Assembly: GCF_019469265.1 (NCBI RefSeq)
Contig: NZ_CP048268.1
Coordinates: 2,001,001 to 2,065,000 of the forward strand
Direction: 5' to 3'
DNA length: 64,000 nt
Origin: Lactobacillus panisapium
Lineage (GTDB): Bacteria > Bacillota > Bacilli > Lactobacillales > Lactobacillaceae
The notes beneath the pieces were generated by a model, which saw only the letters and a program-made list of their open reading frames with translations, was not told the DNA's origin and ran no database searches. The position numbers and the translations under genes are program-made. Positions 7,776-16,104 of this stretch are shown here, piece after piece; the first letter of the stretch is position 1, and every line of letters starts with the position of its first letter.

Positions 7776-8242
7776 TTTGTCATTTCCTTTCCTGTCAATT
7801 TATCCGTTAAATTAGCAGCTAAATTAGCTAATGGTAGATTAGCCAAATCGTGGATAAATTCTTCTGATTGGAATAACTTCATTAAATTGCGAAGCATTGT
7901 CAGATGCTGCTCACCTTTAGCCAAAGCCAAGTTAAACAAAAACTTACATTCAACCTGCTTTTTAGCATCTTCCATTAGTCCGAAACTTACAGGCTGAATT
8001 AAGCGAACAAAGCTAATACTACTTTTTTTAACTAAATTTGAATCACCATGTGGAATCGCAATGCCTGTCCCATCAGCCAGCCTGAGGCCAGTGGGAAATT
8101 GCTTTTCACGATCAATACAAGCTTGTGAAAAAGCTGGGGTAATTGCATCTTTTTTCAGCATTGCCTGACCAGCAAATTTGATCGCTTCCTGATAAGTTAA
8201 AATATCTGGGGTTCCTTCATTTACAAAAATCTCAATGTTCAT
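7772..8242 (-). CDS. PTS EIIA component, galactitol/fructose type
   Basis: A 156-residue EIIA of the mannitol/fructose fold. The phosphorylated histidine is His65 in GIAIPHGD, and FLFNLALAKGEQHLTMLRNLMKLFQ is the usual C-terminal block. It would pass phosphate from HPr to the EIIB gene product encoded just upstream. It lies second from last in the operon, with a 4-base TTGA overlap to the isomerase gene. The sugar cannot be named; Gat-type systems also import sugars other than galactitol. Confidence 0.88.
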   Translation of the reverse strand: MNIEIFVNEGTPDILTYQEAIKFAGQAMLKKDAITPAFSQACIDREKQFPTGLRLADGTGIAIPHGDSNLVKKSSISFVRLIQPVSFGLMEDAKKQVECKFLFNLALAKGEQHLTMLRNLMKLFQSEEFIHDLANLPLANLAANLTDKLTGKEMTN

Positions 8243-8252
8243 TGCATGCCCT

Positions 8253-8537
8253 TTATTTAGTTAATTCATCTTTAATTTGCTCTAAAACTTCGTCTTCATT
8301 TATCCCAGTTAACAATGCTGATCCAACAATTACTGGCGTTTTTACGCCTGGACGATCAAGCTTGGTTGAAGAAACGATTAAATCCTTACTATTAAAAGTA
8401 TCATCCGTACAGTCCATGAGTGAAGCTTTATCAAGTTCTGCCTGTACTCCCTGTTCATCTAAATAATCTTTTAATCCGGCCAACATAATTGATGATGAGG
8501 CAATGCCATTACCACACACTACTAAAACTTTTTTCAT
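8253..8537 (-). CDS. PTS EIIB component, galactitol type
   Basis: A 94-residue EIIB with the phospho-Cys loop VVCGNGIASSSIM; Cys8 is the phosphorylated residue. Length and fold type fit GatB. It lies between the EIIA and EIIC genes with short spacers (10 and 32 bases). Confidence 0.9.
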   Translation of the reverse strand: MKKVLVVCGNGIASSSIMLAGLKDYLDEQGVQAELDKASLMDCTDDTFNSKDLIVSSTKLDRPGVKTPVIVGSALLTGINEDEVLEQIKDELTK

Positions 8538-8569
8538 TTTTATTCCTCTTTTCGTTATCTTATTACCTA

Positions 8570-9940
8570 TTAATTAGCGGTAGAATTATCAATTTCAATT
8601 TGTTTTCGTTCCCGCTTTTTTAGCCAGTAACCGAATAAAATTACGATGGCTGCAACTGCTAAATAACCAAAAATTCCTACGTGTGAAACTGCAGCAAATA
8701 ATCCAGTTAAAGGATTTGCTGATGGGTTTAATGACGAATACATTACGCCCTTTTTTGCACCAGCACCAAATTGCTGAAATACCTGGTTTGTAGCTGGTGT
8801 CATCCAGGAAGCAATATATAATCCTCCACCAAACAAGAATACAGAAGCAAGCCAAGTTCTAATAATATTGCCTTTAAAGACTGGAACCATTGCGGCAATA
8901 AAGAAAACAAATTGGGATAAATCACCCATTGGCATAACTTTGTTACCTGGAAGAATAACTGCTAAAATCACAATAATTGGAATCAGTAATAAAGCAGGTG
9001 CAATTACCGCTGGATTACCAATAATTAAAGCAGTATCCATTCCGACAGTGATTTCACGATCTGGAAAACGTTTGACCATTTTTTTACGAACAGCATTGGA
9101 TAAAGGAACTAATCCTTCCATCATAATCGAAGTCATCTTCGGCAGTAATAGCATTACAGCTGCTAAGTACATCCCTAATTGCAGGCTGCTAATAATTGCA
9201 TGGTATGGATTGCTCCAACTATAACCAACTAGTCCCAAGCAAACCCCAATTAAAAAACCAACCATTGTCGGATCACCGAAAATACCAAATTTTTTCTGTA
9301 TACTTTCAGCCGTAGCATTCCAGTGACGGACACCAGGAATGTGATCAAAAAGCCAGTTAAACGGGTACGCAAAGAATAAATAAGTATTAGCAACAGGGTG
9401 CGAAATTGAGACCCCTTTTGGCAAATTGTAAAATTCATTATTATTTTTGGCACCCAAATCGGCTCCAATTAAGGCAATCATGTGAAAGATTGCTGCAGTC
9501 AATACACCATAGAGAAAATTGCCTGAATAGGCATAGACAATTGCACCCATTGATGCGTTTTGGTGTAAGTTGAAAACATCCACATTAACACAATCTGTTA
9601 GTCGCAAAACTAACATAATTATATTAGTGGCAACACAAAGTGGAATGATAATGGCACCCATACTAGAGCCAAATCCCATTACTGCTGTTGCGGCACCACC
9701 AACATCAATTGCAGATAGCGAGGAGCCAGTCTTAGCTGATAAGCCCTTGATTGCTGGTTGCATCTTTTCGAGCATGAATGTTACTACCATGCTTAAAGCG
9801 ATAAAACCAATCCCAACTTTCATTGCTGATTGGGTCGATTCTGCCCAAGACCGCCCAAGCAGTTTCATTAATAGTAAGAAAATTACGGGAATAAAAATAA
9901 AATTCCCAATATCATTAATAAACTGAGTAATAATCGCCAT
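8570..9940 (-). CDS. PTS EIIC component, galactitol type (sugar permease)
   Basis: A polytopic membrane protein of 456 residues with about ten hydrophobic segments, of GatC type (FNLHQNASMGAIVYAYSG and GFLIGVCLGLVGYS are visible). A TTG at 9949 is in frame and overlaps the upstream stop, but the ATG at 9940 has better spacing to GAGG. It forms the membrane channel of the Gat-type EII complex and brings in a polyol or hexose with phosphorylation. The gene follows the LacB-like isomerase with almost no spacer. Confidence 0.88.
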   Translation of the reverse strand: MAIITQFINDIGNFIFIPVIFLLLMKLLGRSWAESTQSAMKVGIGFIALSMVVTFMLEKMQPAIKGLSAKTGSSLSAIDVGGAATAVMGFGSSMGAIIIPLCVATNIIMLVLRLTDCVNVDVFNLHQNASMGAIVYAYSGNFLYGVLTAAIFHMIALIGADLGAKNNNEFYNLPKGVSISHPVANTYLFFAYPFNWLFDHIPGVRHWNATAESIQKKFGIFGDPTMVGFLIGVCLGLVGYSWSNPYHAIISSLQLGMYLAAVMLLLPKMTSIMMEGLVPLSNAVRKKMVKRFPDREITVGMDTALIIGNPAVIAPALLLIPIIVILAVILPGNKVMPMGDLSQFVFFIAAMVPVFKGNIIRTWLASVFLFGGGLYIASWMTPATNQVFQQFGAGAKKGVMYSSLNPSANPLTGLFAAVSHVGIFGYLAVAAIVILFGYWLKKRERKQIEIDNSTAN

Positions 9941-9945
9941 CAGAA

Positions 9946-10473
9946 TCAAGCCTCACAATCGTCTTCAAAACCCATATTCCATGCTACAAAATCCGGTTTA
10001 GACAATAGCCGATTATCATCAGCTTTCGCTTCCAATAGGTTCTTTTTTGAATTTTCACGAGCAGTTCTAAAATCAAACGGCTCATCCAAAAAGGCATCCA
10101 GAATCATTTCATGGTAAGGTAAACCATTAACTCTCATCCCTAAGCCAATAATTTGAACGTTGTTACTAAGCCGCGCCCGTTTAGCTGAATACGGGTTAGT
10201 TACGGCAGTTGCTCTAATTCCCCAATGCTTATTGGCTTGCATTGTAAATCCAATACCTGTCCCGCAAATATAAATTCCTAAGCGACATTGATCTCGCTGA
10301 ATTACTTCAGCCATTTCATCTGCTAATTTAGCATAAGTGTTTTTGCCATCTTGAGGTACTTTAACAGGATCAAAAACTATTTCATATCCCTTAGTATTCA
10401 CTAAGTAATCCTTCAGTTCCTCTTTTCGGGTAAACCCAATATCATCACAAGCAATTGCAATTTTCTTTTTCAT
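9946..10473 (-). CDS. RpiB/LacAB-family sugar-phosphate isomerase (LacB-like)
   Basis: A 175-residue isomerase with the family's catalytic loop ICGTGIGFTMQANK (about 69-82) and NPYSAKRARLSNNVQIIGLGMRV. A C-terminal extension after residue 140 (ending in an acidic tail) makes it closer in length to LacB (about 171) than to RpiB (about 150). The HND motif of RpiB reads SNN here, also as in LacB-type chains. LacB normally works with LacA, and no lacA is present. It is the first gene of the operon, ribosome site GAAAGGATG. It probably converts an aldose 6-phosphate to a ketose 6-phosphate; the true substrate is open. Confidence 0.78.
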   Translation of the reverse strand: MKKKIAIACDDIGFTRKEELKDYLVNTKGYEIVFDPVKVPQDGKNTYAKLADEMAEVIQRDQCRLGIYICGTGIGFTMQANKHWGIRATAVTNPYSAKRARLSNNVQIIGLGMRVNGLPYHEMILDAFLDEPFDFRTARENSKKNLLEAKADDNRLLSKPDFVAWNMGFEDDCEA

Positions 10474-10501
10474 CTAATCATCCTTTCACAAAACCAACTA
10501 A

Positions 10502-10603
10502 ATAATCCGCTTTCATTGATTAAAACCAATTATAAACTTTGTTTTTATTGTTTTCAATTGCTTTTTTATTGTTTTTTAGTCAAAAAACCAATTTTAAAAT
10601 TGG
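10502..10603. promoter_or_regulatory. Divergent control region: DeoR-type direct repeats and a palindrome
   Basis: The 13-mer TTTTTATTGTTTT occurs at 10542-10554 and 10563-10575, exactly 21 bases (two helical turns) apart. A perfect palindrome CCAATTTTAAAATTGG lies at 10588-10603. DeoR proteins often bind direct repeats on one DNA face. A partial cre match (TGAAAGCGGATTAT on the minus strand, 10502-10515) adjoins the PTS operon start. Confidence 0.6.
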
Positions 10604-10701
10604 TAATAGTTTGTAGTTATGGCTTAAACTACTTTTTAATTATTAGTGAACAGCTTTTTAGTGGTATCATAATTACATGTTTAATAAATCGAGGTAAAAT
10701 C

Positions 10702-11457
10702 ATGAAGTTAATGGCCGATCGCCGCAATAATATCTTGGAAGAAGTCTTAAAAAAAGGGACTGTTTCCGTCCATGACTTAGCGCAAAAATTTGGCGTTTCT
10801 TATGAGACAATTCGGAAGGATTTAACTTATTTAGAAAGCCAAAAGCTGATCATCAAAGGTCATGGTGGAGCAACTTCAATTCAAAATAACGTTGAAAACC
10901 CCTTTAATGTTCGTTCAGAAGAAAATATCGAGTTAAAACAACAATTGGCACAATCTGCTATGTCCTTAATTCCAAATGGAGCAACTGTTATGCTAGGAAC
11001 AGGCAGTACAGTACTGGAACTAGCTAAACTGCTAATTATGCGTGATGATTTAAAAATATTCACCAACTCTTTGCCTGTTGCCACTTATCTATTAAGTTCA
11101 AACAGTGAGTGTTATTTACTTGGTGGTAAATTGCGCTCAAAGAGTTCCTCTGTTTACGGCGGTTGGACAGAGAGTCTGCTTAAGCAAATTCAAGTTAGCA
11201 TTTGCTTTTTAGGATCTGATGGTTTTTATAATTTTGCGGGCCCAACCAGTCCATCATATTCAGATGCTTCAATTGATGCCGTGATCTTGCAGCAAGCACG
11301 GAAAAAATATATCTTAGCCGATAAGACTAAGTTCAAACGCACTAGTCTCTATCAAATCACCCAGTGGAGTAATATCACTGGCTTAGTTACCAATAAAAAT
11401 GCCGAAGAAGATCTGTTAGCTAAAGTTAAACAGCAAACGGTAGTAATCACAGCCTAA
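10702..11457 (+). CDS. DeoR-family transcriptional regulator
   Basis: A 251-residue regulator with the classic DeoR plan: ADRRNNILEEVLKKGTVSVHDLAQKFGVSYETIRKDL (winged helix, residues 4-40) followed by IIKGHGGAT and a sugar-phosphate sensing DeoRC domain (ATVMLGTGSTVLELAKLL, YLLGGKLR, FLGSDGF, ILADKTKF). The ATG at 10702 with GAGG 8 bases upstream is chosen over the much longer open frame, whose first 60 residues look like translated intergenic DNA. It is divergent from the Gat-type PTS operon and most likely controls it in response to a phosphorylated intermediate. Confidence 0.9.
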   Translation: MKLMADRRNNILEEVLKKGTVSVHDLAQKFGVSYETIRKDLTYLESQKLIIKGHGGATSIQNNVENPFNVRSEENIELKQQLAQSAMSLIPNGATVMLGTGSTVLELAKLLIMRDDLKIFTNSLPVATYLLSSNSECYLLGGKLRSKSSSVYGGWTESLLKQIQVSICFLGSDGFYNFAGPTSPSYSDASIDAVILQQARKKYILADKTKFKRTSLYQITQWSNITGLVTNKNAEEDLLAKVKQQTVVITA

Positions 11458-11492
11458 CGATTACACTGTTTAAATTAATTTGAACACCAAAA

Positions 11493-11524
11493 AACCCCTA
11501 ATTAGCACTTCTAATTAGGGGTTT
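11493..11524. terminator. Bidirectional terminator between the DeoR gene and nagA
   Basis: AACCCCTAATTAG pairs with CTAATTAGGGGTT, with A and T runs outside, between two convergent genes. Confidence 0.9.
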
Positions 11525-11550
11525 ACTTTTAATTATTTAAATGAATTAAA

Positions 11551-12711
11551 TTACTTTTTTGCCTGATAGCGTGACTTACCGTTCAAGTAAGTTTCGCTCA
11601 ATGTCATATCAGGGTTCAAAACGATAAAGTCAGCAGGCTTATCAGGAGCAATTGAACCACATTTATCTAAGATATTTGCGCTTTTAGCTGGTACATATGA
11701 CGCCATCATAATTGCTTCTTCTGGGGTAGCAGCATTCCAGTCAACCACATTCTTAATAGCGACATTTAACTGCAAGATACTACCGGCAAGGTTATCGCCG
11801 TCCTTAAGACGGGCCATGCCATCTTTGACGTAAACTGGCAATTCACCAAGCATATAGTCACCATCTGGCATCATTCCCGCTTCCATACAGTCAGTGATTA
11901 AACAAATATGTTCTGCACCCTTAATCTTAATTAATGACCGAACCAATTCTTTTTTCACGTGGTGCCCATCACAAATCAATTCATCAGTAACATTATGCAA
12001 GTCCATTGCTGCATTTGAAATTGATGAGTCATGGTGTGACGGATCAGGCATGCCATTGAAAGTGTGCGTAAACATGGTTGCACCTGCTTCAACACCAGCT
12101 TTAGCTTGTGCGTAAGTTGCACTTGAATGGCCCAAGGAAACGACAACGCCCTCTTTAACAACAGTACGAATGAATTCCTTCGCACCCTTTCTTTCAGGTG
12201 CAAGGGAAATTTTGTTAAGTAAACCTTCTGATTGATCACGCCAGTCATTAAATTGCTTAATGCTTGGATCTAGCAAGTACTTCGGGTTCTCAGCACCAGC
12301 ATGTTCTGCAGTAAAGTATGGACCTTCAAAGTGCAGCCCCTGAATCTTAGCACCAGTTTCTTCACCCTTACGGGCACCGAACATTTGACAAATTCTAGTT
12401 AAAGTATTTTCGTCCGCAGTATAAGTAGTAGGCAACCAGCTAGTAACGCCTGAGCGCAAAAAGCCTTCAGACAAACGGTTAATGCCATCCCATTCGCTTA
12501 CCATTACATCTTCTTTTAAAGAACCGTGAACATGCGTATCAACCAATCCGGGTGCAATCCATTTACCAGGATAATCAACAATCTTACCTGTTGGGGTTTC
12601 GTTTTCAGGGTAGTAAAAACCAAACTTGCCATCATCTTGAACTTCAAGGTAACCGCCATCTTCAGTTACATTTTCAAGAAAAAACTTGTCAGCATGAATA
12701 TAATACGTCAT
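11551..12711 (-). CDS. nagA: N-acetylglucosamine-6-phosphate deacetylase
   Basis: A 386-residue amidohydrolase that removes acetate from GlcNAc-6-phosphate in amino-sugar breakdown and wall recycling. Metal and catalytic landmarks are in place: GLVDTHVHG, LHFEGPYF, SLGHSSATY, FTHTFNGM and the catalytic Asp in LITDCMEAG. Length is normal for the family. The start is ATG with AAAGG upstream. It is monocistronic here, with the terminator at 11493-11524, and a GntR/NagR-like operator at 12774-12789 upstream suggests control by amino-sugar phosphates. Confidence 0.95.
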   Translation of the reverse strand: MTYYIHADKFFLENVTEDGGYLEVQDDGKFGFYYPENETPTGKIVDYPGKWIAPGLVDTHVHGSLKEDVMVSEWDGINRLSEGFLRSGVTSWLPTTYTADENTLTRICQMFGARKGEETGAKIQGLHFEGPYFTAEHAGAENPKYLLDPSIKQFNDWRDQSEGLLNKISLAPERKGAKEFIRTVVKEGVVVSLGHSSATYAQAKAGVEAGATMFTHTFNGMPDPSHHDSSISNAAMDLHNVTDELICDGHHVKKELVRSLIKIKGAEHICLITDCMEAGMMPDGDYMLGELPVYVKDGMARLKDGDNLAGSILQLNVAIKNVVDWNAATPEEAIMMASYVPAKSANILDKCGSIAPDKPADFIVLNPDMTLSETYLNGKSRYQAKK

Positions 12712-12773
12712 AATTTTTGCCTTTCACTTAAAAACTCGAACTTTGTCTTTATAAGTCCATTTTAGCTTAATGC

Positions 12774-12789
12774 ACTGGTCATTACCAGT
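12774..12789. promoter_or_regulatory. NagR-like inverted-repeat operator upstream of nagA
   Basis: ACTGGT-CATT-ACCAGT is a perfect inverted repeat, about 60 bases before the nagA start and close to the -35 of a minus-strand promoter with TATAAA near 12750. GntR-family NagR sites have the same TGGT...ACCA form. The regulator is not in this window. Confidence 0.6.
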
Positions 12790-12827
12790 TGAATTACAAA
12801 TAGTACGGAAAGTTTTGTTTTTTTAGT

Positions 12828-12860
12828 TATAATAGGTATAGGTAGACTATATAGGAAGCA
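12828..12860 (+). promoter_or_regulatory. Promoter region of the GH31 gene
   Basis: TATAAT at 12828-12833 lies about 33 bases before the ATG at 12866, with the ribosome site AGGAAG. No clear -35 is seen. Confidence 0.45.
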
Positions 12861-12865
12861 AAATC

Positions 12866-15859
12866 ATGATACAAGACACGCAAATAAATAGACATCAATT
12901 AGGGGCATTGACCGGTGCAAGTAAGTGCGATAACTATTATGAGTTGCACTTTGCAACTGGTGAAGTGGCGCACTTCTACATTTTGGCCGATGGAATTTTT
13001 CGTCTAATCCTTGATCCCGAACAAAATTTCACTGAACAGCCAGCTTCATTTATTCAGCTAGCTAAATTTGATAACAATGCTTTTGAGCGTTCACAGGTAC
13101 GGGCAACTAACGACTCATTAATTATTCACTCGGGTAATTACCAAGTTATTTTTTGGCAAAAGCCGGCTATTATGAGTATCTTCGATGAAACTTTGCACCG
13201 AACGAGAATGTCGCAATCTAGCCCATTAGAGCTTGGTACTGAGCAAACTAGCGAATTTTTAGTCCAAAATAAAAACGAATTTTACTTTGGTGGCGGTTTA
13301 CAAAACGGCTATTTTAGTCACAAGGGCCGGAAAATTCAAATTAAGCATGACCAGATCACAGGCGACGGCGGGGTTGTCACGCAAGTACCATTCTTCTGGT
13401 CCAACGCAGGCTATGGTGAATTACGTAATACTGTTCAAAGCGGTACATATGATTTTGGGCAGAAAAATCACAGCGTCACTACGTTGACACACCAAGATCA
13501 ACTTTTTGACAATTTTTACCTGGTGGGCAACACCCCGCAGGAACTTCTTGCTAAATTTTATCAGCTAACCGGAAAACCCGTCCTATTGCCTAAATATATG
13601 CTTGGCTTAGGACATCTAGGCAATTTTTGTACCACTCTTTGGCAGCCTAGTGCAGCATCAGTTCGCAACGCAACAAAAATTAACAATAATTTTTATCTAC
13701 GGACGCGCAATGAAAATTCTGCCTCGGGAAAAGCATCACTTAACGGTGAAGAAAATTATCACTTTTCAGCAAGGGCAATGATTGACCGTTATAAAGCCAT
13801 GCACATCCCATTAAGCTGGTTTGTACCCAATTACGGCGTTCAAGCAACTAATGAGCAAGCTCTCGCCTTTTTTAACGATTATGCGTTAAATCAGGGCGTT
13901 CATCCCGGCTTATGGCATGAAGAAGACGCAACTTTACCAGCAAAAACTGCCTTTACTTACAGTAATAACCCCAACTTAACTGCTTCGGATACTGAGAAGC
14001 TGAAAACAGAACTGCAACGTAAGCGGCCACTGGTCTTAAGTAACTCCGGCTTTGCCGGCATGCAAAAAGACGCCGCCATAATCTATGGTGATGTTGGGGG
14101 TAATTGGGAGAGTATCGCCACTCAAGTTGCCGGTTTAGTAGGTTCTAATTTATCAGGACAACCACTTGCTGGAGCGGCAGTTGACGGCCTTTTAGGCGGT
14201 GGCAATGCGCAAATTAATGTTCGCGACTTCGAATGGAAAGCATTCACACCCCTTCTTTTCAACATTGATGACCAAGGTGATTTTAGCAAGACACCGTTTG
14301 CTTACAATCGTAAAATTACGGAAATTAACCGCGCCTATTTGCAGTTGCACAGCCGTCTGAAAAATTATTTATACACGCTTAATGCACAGGCACGCGAAGG
14401 CAATCTTATCTTGCAGCCACTATTTATTGCTTTTCCAGATGAACGGACTAATTACACCGAACAATTCGGTACCGAGTTCATGCTAGGCAACAATTTGTTA
14501 ATTGCACCTATTACTAATGGCCGCGAAGATGAAGAAGGCAATTCCCGCAAAGACAATTTATACCTGCCGGGTAAGCACACGATGTGGATTGATCTTTTTA
14601 CCGGCGAAAAATATGCTGGTGGTCGTGTTTACAATAACTTAACCTACCCAACCTGGCATTTGCCAGTCTTTGTCCGTGGTGGCAGTATCTTTGATTTTGG
14701 CAAGCGTGACTATGTCATTTATCCGCAAGGAAACAGCCAGGCAGAAATTTACGACGATGATGGCTTAACCGATTTTGAACATAACTATTGCAAGACTCAG
14801 GTTACCAGCAAGCTTGATGAGGAAAAGTTGACAGTTACTATTAATCCGGTTAAAGGCGAATACCCTGATCTGGAAGCAGAGCAAGCAACCAATTTAACTT
14901 TATTATGCGATTCTTATCCTGATAATGTTATTGTTAAAATAAATGACCAAATTGTTCCGCTCCAAGTCTACGGCTCGCTTGATGCCTTTAACCTAGCACA
15001 CGAAGGGATTTTTTATAATACTAACTATTCCTTAGCTGAATTTGATCAATATCATGACCAAAAGCAAAAGGCCCTCCAAATTAAGCTTGCTAGCCGTGAA
15101 ATTGCAACTACCAAAATTGAAGTGACGGTGCGTAACTTTACTTACAGCAGCAAAGTCATGGTTCATTCAATTACCAGTGGGATTATTCCCTCACCGAAAC
15201 TTCCTTCAGTTGATTCCAGCAAAATCACAGCTCATTCATTTGAACTCGCTTGGTCGCAAGCTGACGAAGTTCAAGTTGAAATTAACAATATCCTGTACGA
15301 AGGAATTAAGGGTAATAGTTTTACGTTCCATGAACTGACGCCTAATACCCGCTATATCATCCGAATGCGCTATGTTGTGGGCAATCGCGTATCAGAATGG
15401 TCTGATCTTTTCGGCGTAATTACTAAGCACGCAGCCGAGGACTATGCAATTCAGGAGATTACCGTTTCCAGCAACTGCGATAGCAAGCCGCACCATCCAC
15501 TCGCATACTTGACCGACCTCAAGATGGCCAGTGAATGGCAAACTGAGCAGAGTATTGCGCCTGATAAGCCTCTGGAATTAACTTTTACCTTTAATGATAT
15601 TGAAAAGTTAAGTCGGATGACTTTTGTTCCCCGTAACATTGATCACGAAGGCGACCCAACAGATATCAGTCTTGCTGTTTCAACTGATGGTGAAAATTAC
15701 AACTTGTATGCCGAGCACCTAAAATGGCGAGCCGACAGTAAAAATAAAGTAGTTGGCTTACGTGATGTGCGGGCAAAGGCCGTTCGTCTCACCATTTATC
15801 AAAGCTCAGGACCTTTGGTTGCTGCGCGTGAAATCATTTTTTTCAGAGCTAAACGATAA
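12866..15859 (+). CDS. Large GH31-family protein with C-terminal FN3 and F5/8-type domains
   Basis: A 997-residue cytoplasmic protein (no signal peptide). Residues about 1-240 form the GH31 N-terminal beta domain (FYFGGGLQNGYFSHKG). The barrel follows, with SNSGFAGMQKDAAIIYGDV and GNW (residues about 391-415), which carries the general acid/base Asp, and the LSGQPLAGAAVDG segment. The canonical nucleophile block (WxDMNE) is not visible; between LWHEED (about 350) and the acid/base there is only an unusual linker. The C-terminus adds an FN3-like domain (about 770-860) and an F5/8C (discoidin) domain (about 862-995). It may be a divergent alpha-glucosidase or transglucosidase. It stands alone behind its own promoter. 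Confidence 0.82.
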   Translation: MIQDTQINRHQLGALTGASKCDNYYELHFATGEVAHFYILADGIFRLILDPEQNFTEQPASFIQLAKFDNNAFERSQVRATNDSLIIHSGNYQVIFWQKPAIMSIFDETLHRTRMSQSSPLELGTEQTSEFLVQNKNEFYFGGGLQNGYFSHKGRKIQIKHDQITGDGGVVTQVPFFWSNAGYGELRNTVQSGTYDFGQKNHSVTTLTHQDQLFDNFYLVGNTPQELLAKFYQLTGKPVLLPKYMLGLGHLGNFCTTLWQPSAASVRNATKINNNFYLRTRNENSASGKASLNGEENYHFSARAMIDRYKAMHIPLSWFVPNYGVQATNEQALAFFNDYALNQGVHPGLWHEEDATLPAKTAFTYSNNPNLTASDTEKLKTELQRKRPLVLSNSGFAGMQKDAAIIYGDVGGNWESIATQVAGLVGSNLSGQPLAGAAVDGLLGGGNAQINVRDFEWKAFTPLLFNIDDQGDFSKTPFAYNRKITEINRAYLQLHSRLKNYLYTLNAQAREGNLILQPLFIAFPDERTNYTEQFGTEFMLGNNLLIAPITNGREDEEGNSRKDNLYLPGKHTMWIDLFTGEKYAGGRVYNNLTYPTWHLPVFVRGGSIFDFGKRDYVIYPQGNSQAEIYDDDGLTDFEHNYCKTQVTSKLDEEKLTVTINPVKGEYPDLEAEQATNLTLLCDSYPDNVIVKINDQIVPLQVYGSLDAFNLAHEGIFYNTNYSLAEFDQYHDQKQKALQIKLASREIATTKIEVTVRNFTYSSKVMVHSITSGIIPSPKLPSVDSSKITAHSFELAWSQADEVQVEINNILYEGIKGNSFTFHELTPNTRYIIRMRYVVGNRVSEWSDLFGVITKHAAEDYAIQEITVSSNCDSKPHHPLAYLTDLKMASEWQTEQSIAPDKPLELTFTFNDIEKLSRMTFVPRNIDHEGDPTDISLAVSTDGENYNLYAEHLKWRADSKNKVVGLRDVRAKAVRLTIYQSSGPLVAAREIIFFRAKR

Positions 15860-15876
15860 CTAAATAGCGGTAAAAC

Positions 15877-15957
15877 AAAAAGAAGAGTCTGAGTAGAAAC
15901 TAGCTCTTTGAATAAAGAAACAGGCAAAACACTTTTTTCAGTGTTTTGCCTGTTTTT
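15877..15957 (+). repeat. 3' structured module, copy 1 (after the GH31 gene), including its terminator
   Basis: An AAGAAGAGTCTGAGT...AACTAGCTCTT stem-loop region (15880-15909) is followed by a strong terminator hairpin, CAGGCAAAACACT / AGTGTTTTGCCTG plus T run (15920-15957). The same two-part module, in inverted orientation, follows the immunity-like gene at 16577-16660. Confidence 0.75.
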
Positions 15958-15971
15958 TACTTATAGATAAT

Positions 15972-16086
15972 TTATTTAAACAATTCACTATGCGTACCTA
16001 TTCCAGACTGAATGCCATTTTGAGTCCTGTCTTCGTTTCTTTAGCTGTTTTTTAAATACTTTAGTATATTTGATTGTTTTCATCAT
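15972..16086 (-). pseudogene. YafQ/RelE-family toxin gene with a large internal deletion
   Basis: Starting at ATG 16086 (or 16083) the frame reads MKTIKYTKVFKKQLKKRRQD, the typical N-terminus of YafQ-like toxins. A few codons later, in another frame, the sequence GIGTHSELFK leads to TAA at 15972; this is the usual C-terminal block (G-THSxLF). The whole middle of the toxin is missing. It lies 18 bases downstream of an intact antitoxin gene. The toxin must be inactive. Confidence 0.8.
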
Positions 16087-16104
16087 TTATCTCGCAAGCT
16101 CCAG

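Noticed and set aside
10502..10515. cre site before the Gat-type operon
   Set aside because: One half (TGAAAGCG) is perfect but the other half does not match; kept only as a weak remark in the control region.
10516..10701. Upstream extension of the DeoR gene by 62 codons
   Set aside because: It runs through the operator repeats and has no ribosome site; the DeoR domain begins right after the ATG at 10702.
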